NCBI GenBank assembly: GCA_034440635.1
Contig: JAOTON010001669.1
Location: forward strand, 1,679,501 to 1,743,500
Direction of reading: 5' to 3'
Length of the DNA stretch: 64,000 bases
DNA from: Lepas anatifera
Taxonomy: Eukaryota; Arthropoda; Thecostraca; Lepadidae
A program made the position numbers and the translations under genes. Shown here in pieces: positions 1 to 11,038 of the stretch. The first letter of the stretch is position 1, and the number at the start of each line of letters is the position of its first letter. The notes beneath the pieces were generated by a model that saw only the letters and a list, made by a program, of their open reading frames with translations, was not told the DNA's origin and did not search any database.

Positions 1-408
1 AAACGCTCTATCACCATCTGTTACTGAGTTATTCAGTAAAAACCATATTTCCCATGTATTACCAATGGAGAGGTCATGCTTCGTACCTGACCTTAGGTCA
101 TCGATATCAAAAATACCGGAACATATTTTAGAAAACTCGGTGAGTCCATTATGTGATATGAGTTTCAATTGGATAAGTTCACCCTGCTCCGACTTATACT
201 ATCTTAAACTTTTTTTGAGGTCGGGTCACTTGACCTGTACTGGTGACCTGACCTGAGATGACCTATCCTTAAAATTTTCACAGAAGCTGCAAAAATGATG
301 AGGGAAAAGGTATACCAAGTACGGCGGCGCTGCGCGCCGCCGTTTTTCTGCTGTCTCCGAAAAACCCGAGGGGGGTGGGTACCCGCCCCCCGTCAATGCG
401 CGTGTTAA
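1..408 (-). mobile_element. TTAA-bounded element, family P5, cut by window edge
   Basis: This is the start-side part of a non-coding element whose other end lies outside the window. It ends in TTAA at 405-408. Just inside lies a GC-rich near-palindrome centred on GGGTACCC (377-384), then a perfect hairpin (arms CGGCGGCGC and GCGCCGCCG, 322-342) followed by a T run. Further in are several AGGTCA half-sites, and a CCAATGG-AGAGGTCA block begins at about 63. The same order is seen in P4 at 5990-6361, to which this stretch aligns along its length. The orientation is assigned from the position of the hairpin. No protein is encoded. Confidence 0.75.
322..347 (+). repeat. GC hairpin followed by T run inside the P5 element
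   Basis: The arms are nine bases each with a three-base TGC loop, followed by five T. A near-identical hairpin, with G-T pairing in one arm, and T run occurs in P4 at about 6277-6301. P3 has a shorter version (GGCGC-GAA-GCGCC) near 22317. Its conserved position near one end suggests a functional subterminal motif. Confidence 0.7.
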
Positions 409-2564
409 GTGGAGGGCACCGTTCCCCGGTGTCCCTCAGTTCCGCGGCTAGTGATAGCACATCTGAAGAGATCTTCCCTGAAGACTCGGAAAAGGATCAG
501 CGTTAATACTTTAACAAGCCTGATTGTTTCCGACTGACGATCTGCGAACTATGTTTAGGGCATGGTTCCAGAACCACAGGGTCACTGGGTGTTTAGTATC
601 CCCAGTTATAAAGGTTGGATAACGGGAAGTGAATTTGATCCTAAGAGCCCACTTAATCCCCCGCCGCTCCAGTGCAAACTTTGAAGAGAACATAATGCAG
701 ATAAAGGCATTGACAACCATTCCAGCCAGCCCAGTGCCAGACCTCGAGAGCCGCGGCCGTGGCCTTAAGCACTCTGTCGGCGGGCAGCGCACATCGCCGC
801 TGCACAGTGCACAGCGCCGGCATCGACGCCGACAGCCGGTTCCGACGCCCGCCGGGCCGGCGTCACCGCCGCGCCCCTGTGAATGTTTGCTCCCCGCCTG
901 ACACGCCCGCGGGGAGGTGACAGGTCGCCGGGGCACAGCTGAGGCCCAACGCTCCATTGATCGGAAGTGTATCCCCTCCCCTCCCCCTTGTCACGTCCAC
1001 GGTCACCACCTGTTGGAGCGGAACTGCAGCGCCGGCGGACACCCCAGTCTCGCCGGGGGAAAGTGGCGCGGGTCAAGCGGCGACTTTTGGTGCGCATGGC
1101 GAGAGATGTGCTTCTCGTGTGGTCCGGCTTCTACTAGGATGATTTTAGACTAGATGCCAGTATTTCCAGTGGAGAGGAGTAGGGCGAAGTGTGTCCCTGT
1201 GATCTCAGCCCCCACGCACGCAGTTTTGTGTGTTTAGTTTGGACGGAGGGCGGGCATGAATGTGTTTGGTCTATACCTATTGAGCGCCGACTATATACAA
1301 ACCCTTCAACATTCGCAGTGCCACATGGTCAGTATACATTTGACGGTTTGGGGCGTTCGTCATCCATGAACTGAAACGGTCATCTTCATTTTTGGAAGTT
1401 CACATTGTTTGTTCCATTATATTTTTTGCACTTCGATAAGATGGACAATTAATTTGCTTATACATAGATTTGCACACACAATATAACAGATGTTAACGGC
1501 TTTTACCAGGTGTGACACGAAGCCTTCAATGGGCAGGTGGGTTGTCTACCGCCTTGCTCTGCGAGTTTAACTGAATATAGCTTTTATGCGCCGAATTTTG
1601 TTACCAGGTTTGACCTGGAGCGATAGAGCCTTCCGCCCGGGCACTTCAATTCGCCTGGAAATAACACAGTCTAGTAACTCGCCTGAGAGTCTCAGGCTGA
1701 GACAATACCGTGTGTCAGGTTTTTTATGGTGACACTCGTGTGTCACACGCAGTGTTACACCTCAACCACCTGAACCGGCCATGTGAGTGACCCGGTTGGT
1801 TATTAAGGCTGCCTGCTCTCGCGGGAAGCGCTGGCGCCATAAATCCGTCAGGTTCCGTCAGGTTCCGTCAGGTTTCGTCGGCGCTGACCGATCTGGAGCG
1901 GAACTGTTAATGGGGCCCGCATGAGCCACGACAAAGAAAGAGGCGCCTTGCTCAGAGCGTTTCACTGCCGGCCGGGTTGTGTTGTTGTTCACCTTCCACG
2001 TGCAGCTCGGCGTCCGCCTTCGCTTGCCCGCTGATAGCCTGTGTGGCGAGGGGTATTTACCTTTCCTCCGAGCCGGTGAGTGGGCGCTGAGCCGGCGGTG
2101 CGCCGGGTAAGAGGTAAACAGGCCACCATTTGTGGCGTGGCCGCAAACTTCCCTAGTCAAACAGATTGATGGTGTGGTCTTGCACTGCCTGGGCCAAGAC
2201 GGCGAGACGGTACCCTGTTGGCCGGTTGGAACACTGTTTGTTTGGTCGGCTGCTTCATCGACAATGGGGTGCTGTTGTTGACGATGGAAGGACGGATTTG
2301 TGACGAAATAGGTAAACTGGCCCCGCGTATCTGCAGTGGCAGATTGCCCTTTTCCAATTTTCCCTGTTCCGTCATTCGGTACTTTGATAGTGGAATTAAT
2401 GAGTGAGCAGACTCCATGATGTCTCATGAAGAATACCTTTCTAAGAATTCCAAGTTTTCGGTCGCTCGAAGTTCTGTACTTGTGTGCTCTCTGGCGCCGT
2501 AGGAATCAGTCGGAACGGGCCTCCTTCGTGAACATCGACTTTCTGGCATAGTGCATTGATGAAG
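409..2564. other. No recognisable gene; GC-rich block and small repeats
   Basis: The stretch 720-1130 is GC- and CpG-rich with overlapping open frames on both strands, typical of high GC rather than of an exon. An open frame of 189 codons on the minus strand (1858-2427) shows no motif I know. At 1681-1697 there is a perfect 8-bp-arm inverted repeat with a one-base loop, and at 1845-1879 three copies of a 10-bp unit CGTCAGGTTC. Nothing else is recognised. Confidence 0.5.
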
Positions 2565-2632
2565 GCATGGGGTCGATACTCCGGCGCTCAATATATTCCC
2601 GGCGTAGGTCGGCTGGCACCTGACGGTGAGTA

Positions 2633-2665
2633 GTGGTAGTAGTAGTAGTAGTAGTAGTAGTAGTA
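2633..2665. repeat. AGT trinucleotide microsatellite
   Basis: About ten tandem AGT units lie inside the SINE copy. They are absent at the corresponding point of the 61-kb copy, so they arose after or during insertion. Confidence 0.95.
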
Positions 2666-2810
2666 AATATTTTCTTCAGGGATTACAGTTGCATTCGAAT
2701 GATCATCAAGAAAGGATGTGAGAGAGTGACCTGAGCAGGGCGGCTGTCCCTGTACGTTGTGGGACGTTAAACTGGCGTCTAAATTAGCTCGTCATTGCAG
2801 TGATTACTCC

Positions 2811-3254
2811 CAGTGGCGGATCCAGGGGGAAGGTATTTGCCCCCAAACGGAAAAGCTTCGGGAACCCCCCCTTCAACCTGTCGACCTCCTTTTTGCCCCG
2901 ACTCCTTTTTAGTTTATAATTAAGGTTTTCGTGCTTCAACTCTCTTCAACTGTAGAGGCGGGCAAAGGTGACTTGCATAGAACGCCTTAAAAAAGCCCTC
3001 AAGTAAGTAAGTAGGCTTCAACTCTCAACTTCTAAAAGAACCAGTCAACTTCAGTGTTGAAATTGGGCGTTGGATAGCAAAACAAGCATCTTGTGACCAC
3101 ACGTTTCACCCGACGTTTCTTTTTTGTTTATCGGATCTTGGGCGTATCCCCTAAACCTACCGCCTGGTTAAATTGTGGAATACTAGCACCACGTGACGTT
3201 TTTTCTTATCGACTTTACCTTGCCCCCCCAACCTACCGCCTAGATCCGCCACTG
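2811..3254. mobile_element. hAT-like non-autonomous element, CAGTGGCGGATC ends
   Basis: It begins CAGTGGCGGATCCAG and ends with the inverted CTAGATCCGCCACTG. The flanking 8 bp are ATTACTCC and ATTGCTCG (6 of 8 identical), which fits the 8-bp target duplication of hAT transposons. Removing it restores the continuity of the surrounding SINE. G runs adjoin the left end and C runs the right. It has no coding capacity. Confidence 0.8.
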
Positions 3255-3460
3255 ATTGCTCGTCCGGATGGTAGCGTCGGGGTCTCCGAGTCAAGTACCT
3301 GGATGGCTTCAGAGTGAATTGAATTCCAAATCCAAACTCGCAATGATTTAAACGAAGTTTATTAAAAAGGTCCTCCTGTCTGTCCTTAAATCAAAATACG
3401 TAATAGCACTTAAACGCTGTTTTTATAATAATTGTAAAAATACAAGCCCGTGACCGACCT

Positions 3461-3645
3461 GGGATGCGGTGGCTCTGTCATAGCATGTAAGGTTTCCACA
3501 CCGTTAACCCAGGTTCAAATCCTGGGCGGGAATGCCGAATAAGGAGATCCTGACACCCATTATACCGTTCCAATAGCGGGATAGTTGGCAACGACATATA
3601 GCCTCAGTCATTGGTGCGTCGTACAGCCCCGAGTCTTACTACAAG
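3461..3645 (+). mobile_element. tRNA-derived SINE (type A)
   Basis: It has a box B-like GGTTCAAATCC at 3512-3522 and a weak box A-like stretch upstream (GGATGCGGTGGCTC). The type A tail block ends in TTGGTGCGTCG near 3620. The layout is the same as the copies at 23321, 34612, 44719 and 62600. The head is too degenerate to be a working tRNA. Confidence 0.7.
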
Positions 3646-4931
3646 CAGATGACCAAAACCTCCGACAATGTGTCTAGAATCTCTCCCGCAATTCAGAAGT
3701 GAGAAATATTGGATACATAAGCAGGAAAACTGCTATTTTGGGCATCTATTTTGCTATTTGGGGTAGGTTTGTCCATTTCTAGTGTCGCTGCCGACACCGC
3801 ATAAAAAACTTAATTCCTAGGCCCAGGTAGCACTGAAATATCGGAGACGTTTAGTTTAAGAAACTGAAACTCAAATGTTAGAATGTGTTTCCACTCACAC
3901 CTCTCCAGTCCCCTCTCTCTCTAAAAAACATCGGCGTGCACGCGCAGTCACACGCGGCGTCGCAGCGACACGACGCCGTTTCTCGTACGCCCAAGTCCTT
4001 ACTGCCGCCGGGGACAAGGGCCCGGGCGTCCTGAGCACGTTCCAACGTCCCCTCCCCCCACCCCCAGCCAGCATAGCATAGCGTCACGTTCCACGCTCCT
4101 TCAGGCTGTCGAATGGCGGGGGGAGGGGGGGCCTGAGCCTGGCGGGCGGCATGGAGGGCCGGTTGGCCTTGAGCAAACCCGCGTGCCTCATCATCTTAGC
4201 TACCGCGTTCAAAGAACCGTCAAGGCCTTCCTGCCCTTCGCGCAGGGGCACATCCAGTTTCCGAGGTTACGGAGGCGAAACTCCATCCGTTCCATGCAAA
4301 CCTGCATGTTCCGAGGCGGACAATTTCTGAGTCTGAACGGAACGGGCCGATTATTAGTGATGTGCGTTTGGTCCAACTTTGACTAGAGCTGCCACTGTCC
4401 ATGTGTGCCGCTTCATTGGCGCTCGTGAGTTGTAAAATCGGAGGATTAGAGGAGTGGCCCGACTGACGGCGACAGCTGCTGTGGTCAGCCCCACTGTTTC
4501 CCTGCGCTTAGTTCGTTTATTTTGTGAGCTTCAGTCCGACCCTGAACCTGGTTCCGGGCCGAAAGCGCTGAGTGTGTTCAAAATCAGAATCAGAATGTTT
4601 TGCGTTTCACCTTAATACACATCATTGCATTGCAACTTTACGAAGGCCTCAGATGTCTGGCGCCTTTGTTTATTAGGCCTTGCCAGTCATCATGCGGATA
4701 TTTTCCGTGAATACCGCATAAAAGCTGATCTTCAGCGAAAGGAATGTCGAAATCATTTTGGGAAGTACTGTGGAAGAACGGTGGGAGAACGAGCAATTTC
4801 CGGGAGAGCCATCTCCAACCTTGTCACAGTCTCAGCATTATTCGGCCTCGATGATAGCTTTAAACTTGATAATAGCCAGCAGCCAGCAGCCACGCTAACT
4901 TAAAACCCAAGATGACGGCAACAAAAATACA
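3646..4931. other. No recognisable feature
   Basis: Mixed composition with C-rich patches at 4020-4160. No open frame shows a known motif, and no repeat shared with the rest of the window was recognised. Confidence 0.5.
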
Positions 4932-5160
4932 TTAACCCGCGCCCCACCGGGGTCCGGTGCCACCTTCGCACCACTAGGGCCATCAATGACCCCCATTACT
5001 CCAAAAATGTGTGGGTTAGCGAAAATCTGCAATATGCATAGGAAGGTTTCCGTGAATTCAGTATGCTCTTACTTGCATGTTTAAGTGCTCAGGTCAATGG
5101 TTTGACCTCCAGAAGTCAAGTTGGGTCACGATAGGCTATCTCCACGAAAATATGGAATGC

Positions 5161-6361
5161 TTAATCCTTGCCCCGGTGGCGGGTAGGAGCCACCTTCGCC
5201 CTGGTGGGGGGCTAAAAAAGACCCCCACGATCTCAAAAACTAAGAGAGCTAGAAAAAAAGCGCAAGACGGCACTCGAAAGCTCTTCGAAAATCACATGGA
5301 AAATAATTTGGTTATTTTTCTCGTCAGGTTAATATCAAGGTCACCAGAGGTCAAAATAGGTCAAAATCGCTAATATGAGGTATACTAAGAAAACCTCATA
5401 TATCTCAGAAACTATGATAGCTAGAAACATTCTTCTAACACCATTCGAAAGCTCTTGATTTATTCTTTTATTGCAGTGGCATTCATTGTCGTGTCAGTTC
5501 AAAACCTAGGGAGCTACAGGTCACTGAATATTGGGGATGTTCTTTGGAATGTCCATAACCACCCATGCATAACGGCGTTTCCTTTTTCGCTAATAAATTA
5601 CAAACCAAGCAAGATACAACCATAGTTGGTGCACCATTGCAATCGTCTTGTCAATAGAAATCGAATGATATATGATATTGCTATGCCAGGTCAAATTTGA
5701 AAATTTGACCTTGCCCAGGTCAACGGTCTGACCCAACTTGACCTGGTATAGTCATGATGTATATCATTCTACTTGCAGTGACTATACAAACACTTTGGTG
5801 ATAAAATAAAAGTCCTATCTTTGTTTCTTCAAAATGTATAGAGTAAAACACCAAAAAATGCTTATTTGACCTAAGTTGACCTTTCAAAGGTCACAAGCCA
5901 ATTTTTGGCATCAACTTCAGAAATGAGGAAAGAGCAAGCCGTAACTGATGTTTGAAGTTGATTCCATCCATACTTAATGAGAAAAGCTCACTTCGTGATT
6001 TTCCCCATGTATTTGCAATGGGGAGGTCATGCTCGGCACATGACCTTAGGTCACCAATATGAAACATCCCGGAACATATGTTGTAGCTCCTGGTGGGCCC
6101 AATATGTGGTATGAGTTTCAACTTGATCAATTAACCCGCCTTTTAGTTATGCAGTCCTAAGCATTTTTTGAGGTGAGGTTACTTCACCTGGCCTGGTAAC
6201 CTGACCTGATATGACCTGGAGCTAAAATTTTCAGTAAGGATGTAAAACTGATGAAGGAACAGCTAGACCAAGTTTGGTGGCGCTGCGCGCCGCCGTTTTT
6301 TGTCACTTCGGAAACACCCGAGGAGGGGTCAAAAAAGACCCCCAACCCGGGCGAAGGTTAA
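5161..6361 (-). mobile_element. TTAA-bounded element, family P4, nested in P1
   Basis: It is bounded by TTAA at 5161-5164 and 6358-6361, about 1.2 kb. Subterminal motifs of the form GGGG...AAAAAAGACCCCC occur at 5205-5226 and 6325-6343. On its start side lies the GC hairpin plus T run (about 6277-6301). Three AGGTCA half-sites spaced by four bases are at 5338, 5348 and 5358. It aligns to P5 at the left edge of the window and encodes no protein. Confidence 0.85.
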
Positions 6362-6549
6362 GAAACCTGGGCATAGGTCTCATGCCATTAAAGCAATTGA
6401 TATCTGGTAAGTGCATTTTATAGGAAAATTCCAGGAGCTTTCTCTGTTATGTGAAACATAATGACCTCCCACCAATGGCTTGCCCTCCAGAGGGCACCTC
6501 TTGAACTCCCATGGTCTAAGGTCACGGAAGGTTAGAAAGTGACCTTGCG

Positions 6550-6606
<57 letters not shown>

Positions 6607-6675
6607 TATATAGTTATATAACTACACTTTCAAATGATAATATATATATATATATATATATTATCATTTGAAAGT
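6550..6675. repeat. TA microsatellite with embedded palindrome
   Basis: Long TA runs are broken by a short non-repeat stretch. The second run is framed by the inverted pair CTTTCAAATGATAA (6627-6640) and TTATCATTTGAAAG (6661-6674), giving a perfect palindrome of about 48 bp. Other P1 copies have only a short TATAC motif at this point, so the expansion is specific to this copy. Confidence 0.9.
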
Positions 6676-7268
6676 CAGTGATGAGACATACACTATGACG
6701 TTTAATTCAGCGCTCTAGCTTGATTAGTTCAAAAGTTATCGTCAAAATACTATATTTAATCCCTGGTGATCTGTGATGGCCTCAGATCAGCAAAAGGGCA
6801 AATATCGCCCTTGAATCCGTGAAAGGGTGGCCAAGAATGCGTTACTGAGAAATCTGAGCATTTTCTATCATTTTTGTGACTTTTAGATCATAAGACAGCT
6901 TTCCCATGTTTTTTTCTATGAGAGAGGTCACCCCGTGACCTGACCTTAGGTCACGAAATAAAAAAATCCCGGATATAAATTTTGTAAAGCCCTGGAGGGG
7001 TCATCAAGCTTAGAAAGTTTCAAATCAATCGGCTTAGACATGTAGCTAGTGTAGAGCTCAAGAGATGAAGTGAGGTAACCCCGATTGACCTCGCCTGGGG
7101 ACCAGACTCAGTGTGGCCCGCGGTAAAAAGAAAATGTCAGGGATGGTGGGAAAATAATTAGGTGAGAGGGAGACATCTCAACAACGGTGCTGCGCCTCGC
7201 TGTTTTTTCTTATTCTGATAAAAACCTTAGGGGGCCATCGATGGCCCCCTCGGTGGGGCGAGAGTTAA

Positions 7269-8181
7269 TTATAGCTTCTTGATATCATTCGTGGAACATA
7301 GCTGACATTATTGGCCTCCATGTTACGTTCCCAAGCATCATTAGCGAATAACGCCGAAATTCGTCGCCGTGGCACCAGAGCACAGTATTCCTAACCAAAC
7401 TCCATGATACAACTAAAATATCAGCTGTCATCGCCAGGGATTCCGCATGTCAGCGGCATGACTAAACACAAATAACACGAACCGCAATCGCCAGATGGCT
7501 GGAGGGGGCGTTTTGAGGACCTCTTCGCTGGCAAAAGGTACAGCCTCTGTCATCATGCATGGCCTCTGGTGTTTTTGTCACCCAGTCTCTTCTGACAACT
7601 GGTACCGTCTCTGACAAGGCCTATGCCCTCTGGACTGTTTGCCAGCTAAAGCAAACACAGGACTCCAGATGCTGGGCCAGCTAGTGGTGGTCGCTACTCC
7701 GCCGCCACCAGAAGCGCTGGCAACATCTGGTTAGAACAGACCCCCGAAGAATCACAAAGACGATGGAACAAATACAAGTGTAACTTGTTTAGGAGCATCC
7801 TCCAGCTGGCGCTGTTCAAAGAATTTCGTCTCCTGAGACGGATTAACGAATAATCGATGTCTTCAGTGGTGTACAATTACATGAAGGGAATTTATCCGTC
7901 TGTGTCCTGTACCTGAGCCGTATAACACTGATCTGTGATTCTCTTGACCCTGGCCTGTGGGAGGTGCCATCTCGTGTATGATGCGGATCCTGACGTTTTT
8001 GACTAGTTATGTTAGTTTTTTGGACTTGATGCAGGAGTCCTTTTATGAAAATTTAGACACATTTTATGTCACAGAACAGCAGCTTTAGCCCCAGCAGGGA
8101 GGAAGGACTCGAAATTTTTGTCTTTATTCAGTTGAGATTGTAGAAGTAACCACTTCTCGGACATGCGTTATTGATGCCTTG
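7269..8181. other. No recognisable feature
   Basis: Ordinary mixed-composition sequence. I see no gene, no terminal repeat and no match to other repeats in the window. Confidence 0.5.
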
Positions 8182-8336
8182 CAGTAGCGGATACAAGGTA
8201 GGCTAGGGGACTTAAGCTCTCCCCCGAAATGTCAGATTGCTGTAAATACAAAGCTGGAGGCTGATCCGAGGCAATAGTTGGGGAGGCTCGAGCCCCCTAG
8301 GCCTGGCCCCAAAATGAAGTTAGGGATCCGCCATTG
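8182..8336. mobile_element. hAT-like short element, degenerate
   Basis: It has ends CAGTAGCGGATAC and GGATCCGCCATTG, close to the CAGTGGCGGATC family. The 8-bp flanks ATGCCTTG and ATACGCTG agree at 5 of 8 positions. It is about 155 bp and non-coding. The decay of ends and flanks suggests an old insertion. Confidence 0.6.
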
Positions 8337-9490
8337 ATACGCTGTTTTTGCATTAGGGAAAGCTGGAGAAAGCTTTTGGAAAAAGCTCGTTCCAGTCCCG
8401 GTTCCGGCCGAAGATTTTTAGTCTCAGCTTTGTCCCGGCAGGGAAGGAAACAGTCCCAGCCTGGTACTGCCGTCTTTTTTCTGGAATTATTTGTTTTTCT
8501 TGTGCATTAAAGTCACACAAATAAAGTGATTACACACTATCAGTTAATACAGGCGTTTCCCAGAAAAAAACAGTTATACTTTCCGGAATTTTAATTATAT
8601 ACTTTCCGTAATTTGTCATGATTTTAGGAATCCTTATCTACAATCATGACAAATTTTAACGATTATCTGACGATGCTCTCTGAAAAAGTTTTGCAAGTTG
8701 AGCCCCAAATACTGAAGAGGTAAACAGCTACAGGTCAGTCCAAATATTGAGGTAGGCAACATTACCAAACACCTTTCTTCTGTCATTTGATACATTCATT
8801 GCACATTTCAATATTTCATTCACCATTTAATCAATATACAAACGTAATCTTTATCAGGAAAAGTCAGAGCGCATCAGAACGGCTAATTTCAAATCAAAGA
8901 GGCACACAGGAAAAAATGTGATACTTAACCCTCTTGCACTTTACATATTTCTGAAGAGATGGCATAGTGCTTTGTTTTTTATGAAGAATAATGCTAATCA
9001 CTAGGAAATTTTAAGGGCCTGAGAGCTTTTCACTTTGACAAAAAACGTGCTTTGCTTAAAGGAATAATGTTCAGTCATGGATTGAATTAGATTGGAAGGA
9101 ATAAGCACAGTTGCAAACACAAAGGACAGACTGTAACGTAAGCTTGAAATAAATAATTCACAAGGCTCATGAAACATTAAGCGACACCCTATGCTCCAAC
9201 ACATTTGGAGCGAATTTGCATTGAATTTGAGCTTAAAAGCCCTGTTACACTACATATCTACTTCGCACAAACAACAAACATAAGCAAGTAAGAGATAAAT
9301 ATAAGAATTACTTTAAAAACCTATTTCATAAGCAATTCACTCACTCTCCTGTCTTCTAGGTGAAATAGAGTAGAGGAAAAGTGAAATAGAAGTAGATGAA
9401 AAGTGCGAAGAAATAGCTTTGCAAATATGAGGCCAAACACTGGTCTATGATGAAACAAAACACGCGGCTGCATTTGTATTCTCTGATTTC
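8337..9490. other. No recognisable feature, partly AT-rich
   Basis: An AT-rich stretch without open frames of note. A C/G-patterned patch near 8390-8470 (repeated TCCCGG) is weakly similar to 12245-12320, but I cannot define a repeat boundary. Confidence 0.45.
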
Positions 9491-10495
9491 TTAACCCTTG
9501 TCCCACTGGGAGCCATTGATGCCTCGGTGTTTTCAGAATAACAGAAAAACGACGAGGCGCAGCACTGCGGTTGAGGGGTCTTCCTCTCACCCCATCCTTT
9601 TCACACCATCCCTGAATTTTTTACCCCGGGTCAGGCTAGGTCAGTCCACCAGGTAGGGTCAAACAAGGTCACCTTACTTCAAATTTCAAGCTCTACCAAA
9701 GCTGCAATTCTAGGTCGATCGATTTCAAACTTTCTACACTTGATGACCCCTCCAGGGCTAACAGCATTTATCGCCGGGATTTTTTAATTTGGTGACCTGA
9801 GGTCAATTCACGAAGTGATCTCTTCCATAGAAACGCACGGGGAAAAGCTGTCTTATGATCTAAAAATAAAAATAAAAATGATTGCAAATGCTTATATTTC
9901 AGAAGACCATTCCTAAATACCCTTTCGCGGATTCCAGGGGCCATATTTTCCCTTGCACTTTTTCGAGGTCATCCCATGGCACCAGGGTCAAAAACAATAT
10001 TTTGACGACAACTTTTGACCTAATCAAGCTAGAGCGCTGAATTAAACACAGTCGTGTATGTCTCGTCACGGACTCTCATTTGATATACGGCAGGGTCACT
10101 TTCTGACCTTTCATGACCTGAGGTCATGTCAGGTCAAGAGGTGCCCTCTAGAGGTCAAACCACTGGCGGAAAATCCTTATGCCTCACATAGTGGATAAAG
10201 CGCTGGCACTTTCATATCAAATGTATTTTACCAGACCTGGTCTAATGGCATGAGAGTTATGCCCAGGTTTCTTAAGCATTTCATATTTTAATGGAAATAG
10301 CCTCACTTGACCTTAGGAGGTCAGGCCATTGATCCAAGCGTTTAAACATGAACAATAAAACCATACTAAATTTACACAAGCTTTCCAATGCACTTTTCAG
10401 ATACACGCTAACCCCCCATATTTTCGGAGTTAGAGGGGTATCCATGCCCCCGGTGGGGCGAAGGTGGCGTCGGACCCGGGTGGGGTGCGGGTTAA
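9491..10495 (+). mobile_element. TTAA-bounded element, family P1
   Basis: It runs from TTAA-CCC at 9491 to GGG-TTAA at 10495 (1005 bp). It aligns along its whole length to 36817-37827 and 62731-63708. The subterminal palindrome is degraded here (GCCATTGATGCC on the left). Many AGGTCA or near-match half-sites fill the body. This older-looking copy keeps the internal TTAA that is occupied by P4 in the 4932-7268 copy. Confidence 0.88.
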
Positions 10496-10992
10496 AGAGT
10501 GACTTTTTCCTCTTCGATAAATCAACCGTTTGAATTATCTACGCTAATATCAGTATCTACCATTGAAAGGCAAAATTAGAATAGCAGCTACAGTGGTGTG
10601 GGTAATAACGATTACTGAGATGTGGTTTCTGCGAGATGTTTTATGCAGTTTCGGTCAGTTTTATAACTTGGATTGCTTAAGCCAGTGTCAGAAATATAAG
10701 CGTGTTCCATTTTACGAGTACACGCAGTGTTAGTACCTGTGGATGTCCTGAGAACATCACGGATAGGCATTTAAAATAAACAATAAAAACATTTGTTATT
10801 TGTTTTGACCCATTCCACTATAGATATGTATATATATATATATCAGATGTTAGAGTGACTCAGATCTAAAGTGATTCCACTATAGATATGCAAAATAAGA
10901 CATTTTAGACTTATTTCGGTTTTTATTTTGACCCTGGTACATACCATTTGTTTTGCTATATCACTGAGCTTAGTGTTTAACAGTCAAGTGAA

Positions 10993-10995
<3 letters not shown>
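10496..10995. other. No gene; short direct repeat
   Basis: The 17-bp word ATTCCACTATAGATATG occurs at 10812-10828 and again at 10874-10890, with a short TA run between. Nothing else is recognised. Confidence 0.6.

Positions 10996-11034
<39 letters not shown>
10996..11034. repeat. TA microsatellite, left flank of the mariner relic
   Basis: An uninterrupted TA run that stops where the left inverted repeat of the mariner element begins. A similar run at 12007-12046 flanks the other side. Confidence 0.95.

Positions 11035-11038
<4 letters not shown>

Larger units (their letters stand above)
2565..3370 (+). mobile_element. tRNA-derived SINE (type B), 5'-truncated, interrupted
   Basis: The stretch matches the body and tail of the more complete copy at 60937-61296. 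Shared parts are CTCCGGCGCTCAAT, the block around GTGACCTGAGC, TGTGGGACGTTAAAC, GTCGGGGTCTCC, and the A-rich tail after TTTATT. The tRNA head is missing. Two interruptions separate the matching blocks: an AGT microsatellite with flanking sequence at about 2633-2722, and a hAT-like element at 2811-3254. Confidence 0.75.
4932..7268 (-). mobile_element. TTAA-bounded element, family P1, split by a nested element
   Basis: Read on the minus strand, it starts at TTAA (7265-7268) with the ATCGAT palindrome near 7235. It runs to about 6362, is interrupted by P4 (5161-6361), and resumes from 5160 to TTAA at 4932-4935. Both halves align to the uninterrupted P1 copy at 9491-10495. The break falls exactly at an internal TTAA that the 9491 copy keeps at the equivalent place, in GTTTCTTAAGC near 10272. 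The copy also contains a large TA expansion at 6550-6661. Confidence 0.85.

Noticed and set aside
322..347. Rho-independent terminator
   Set aside because: A hairpin plus T run looks like one, but the DNA is eukaryotic and the motif recurs at a fixed place in transposon ends.
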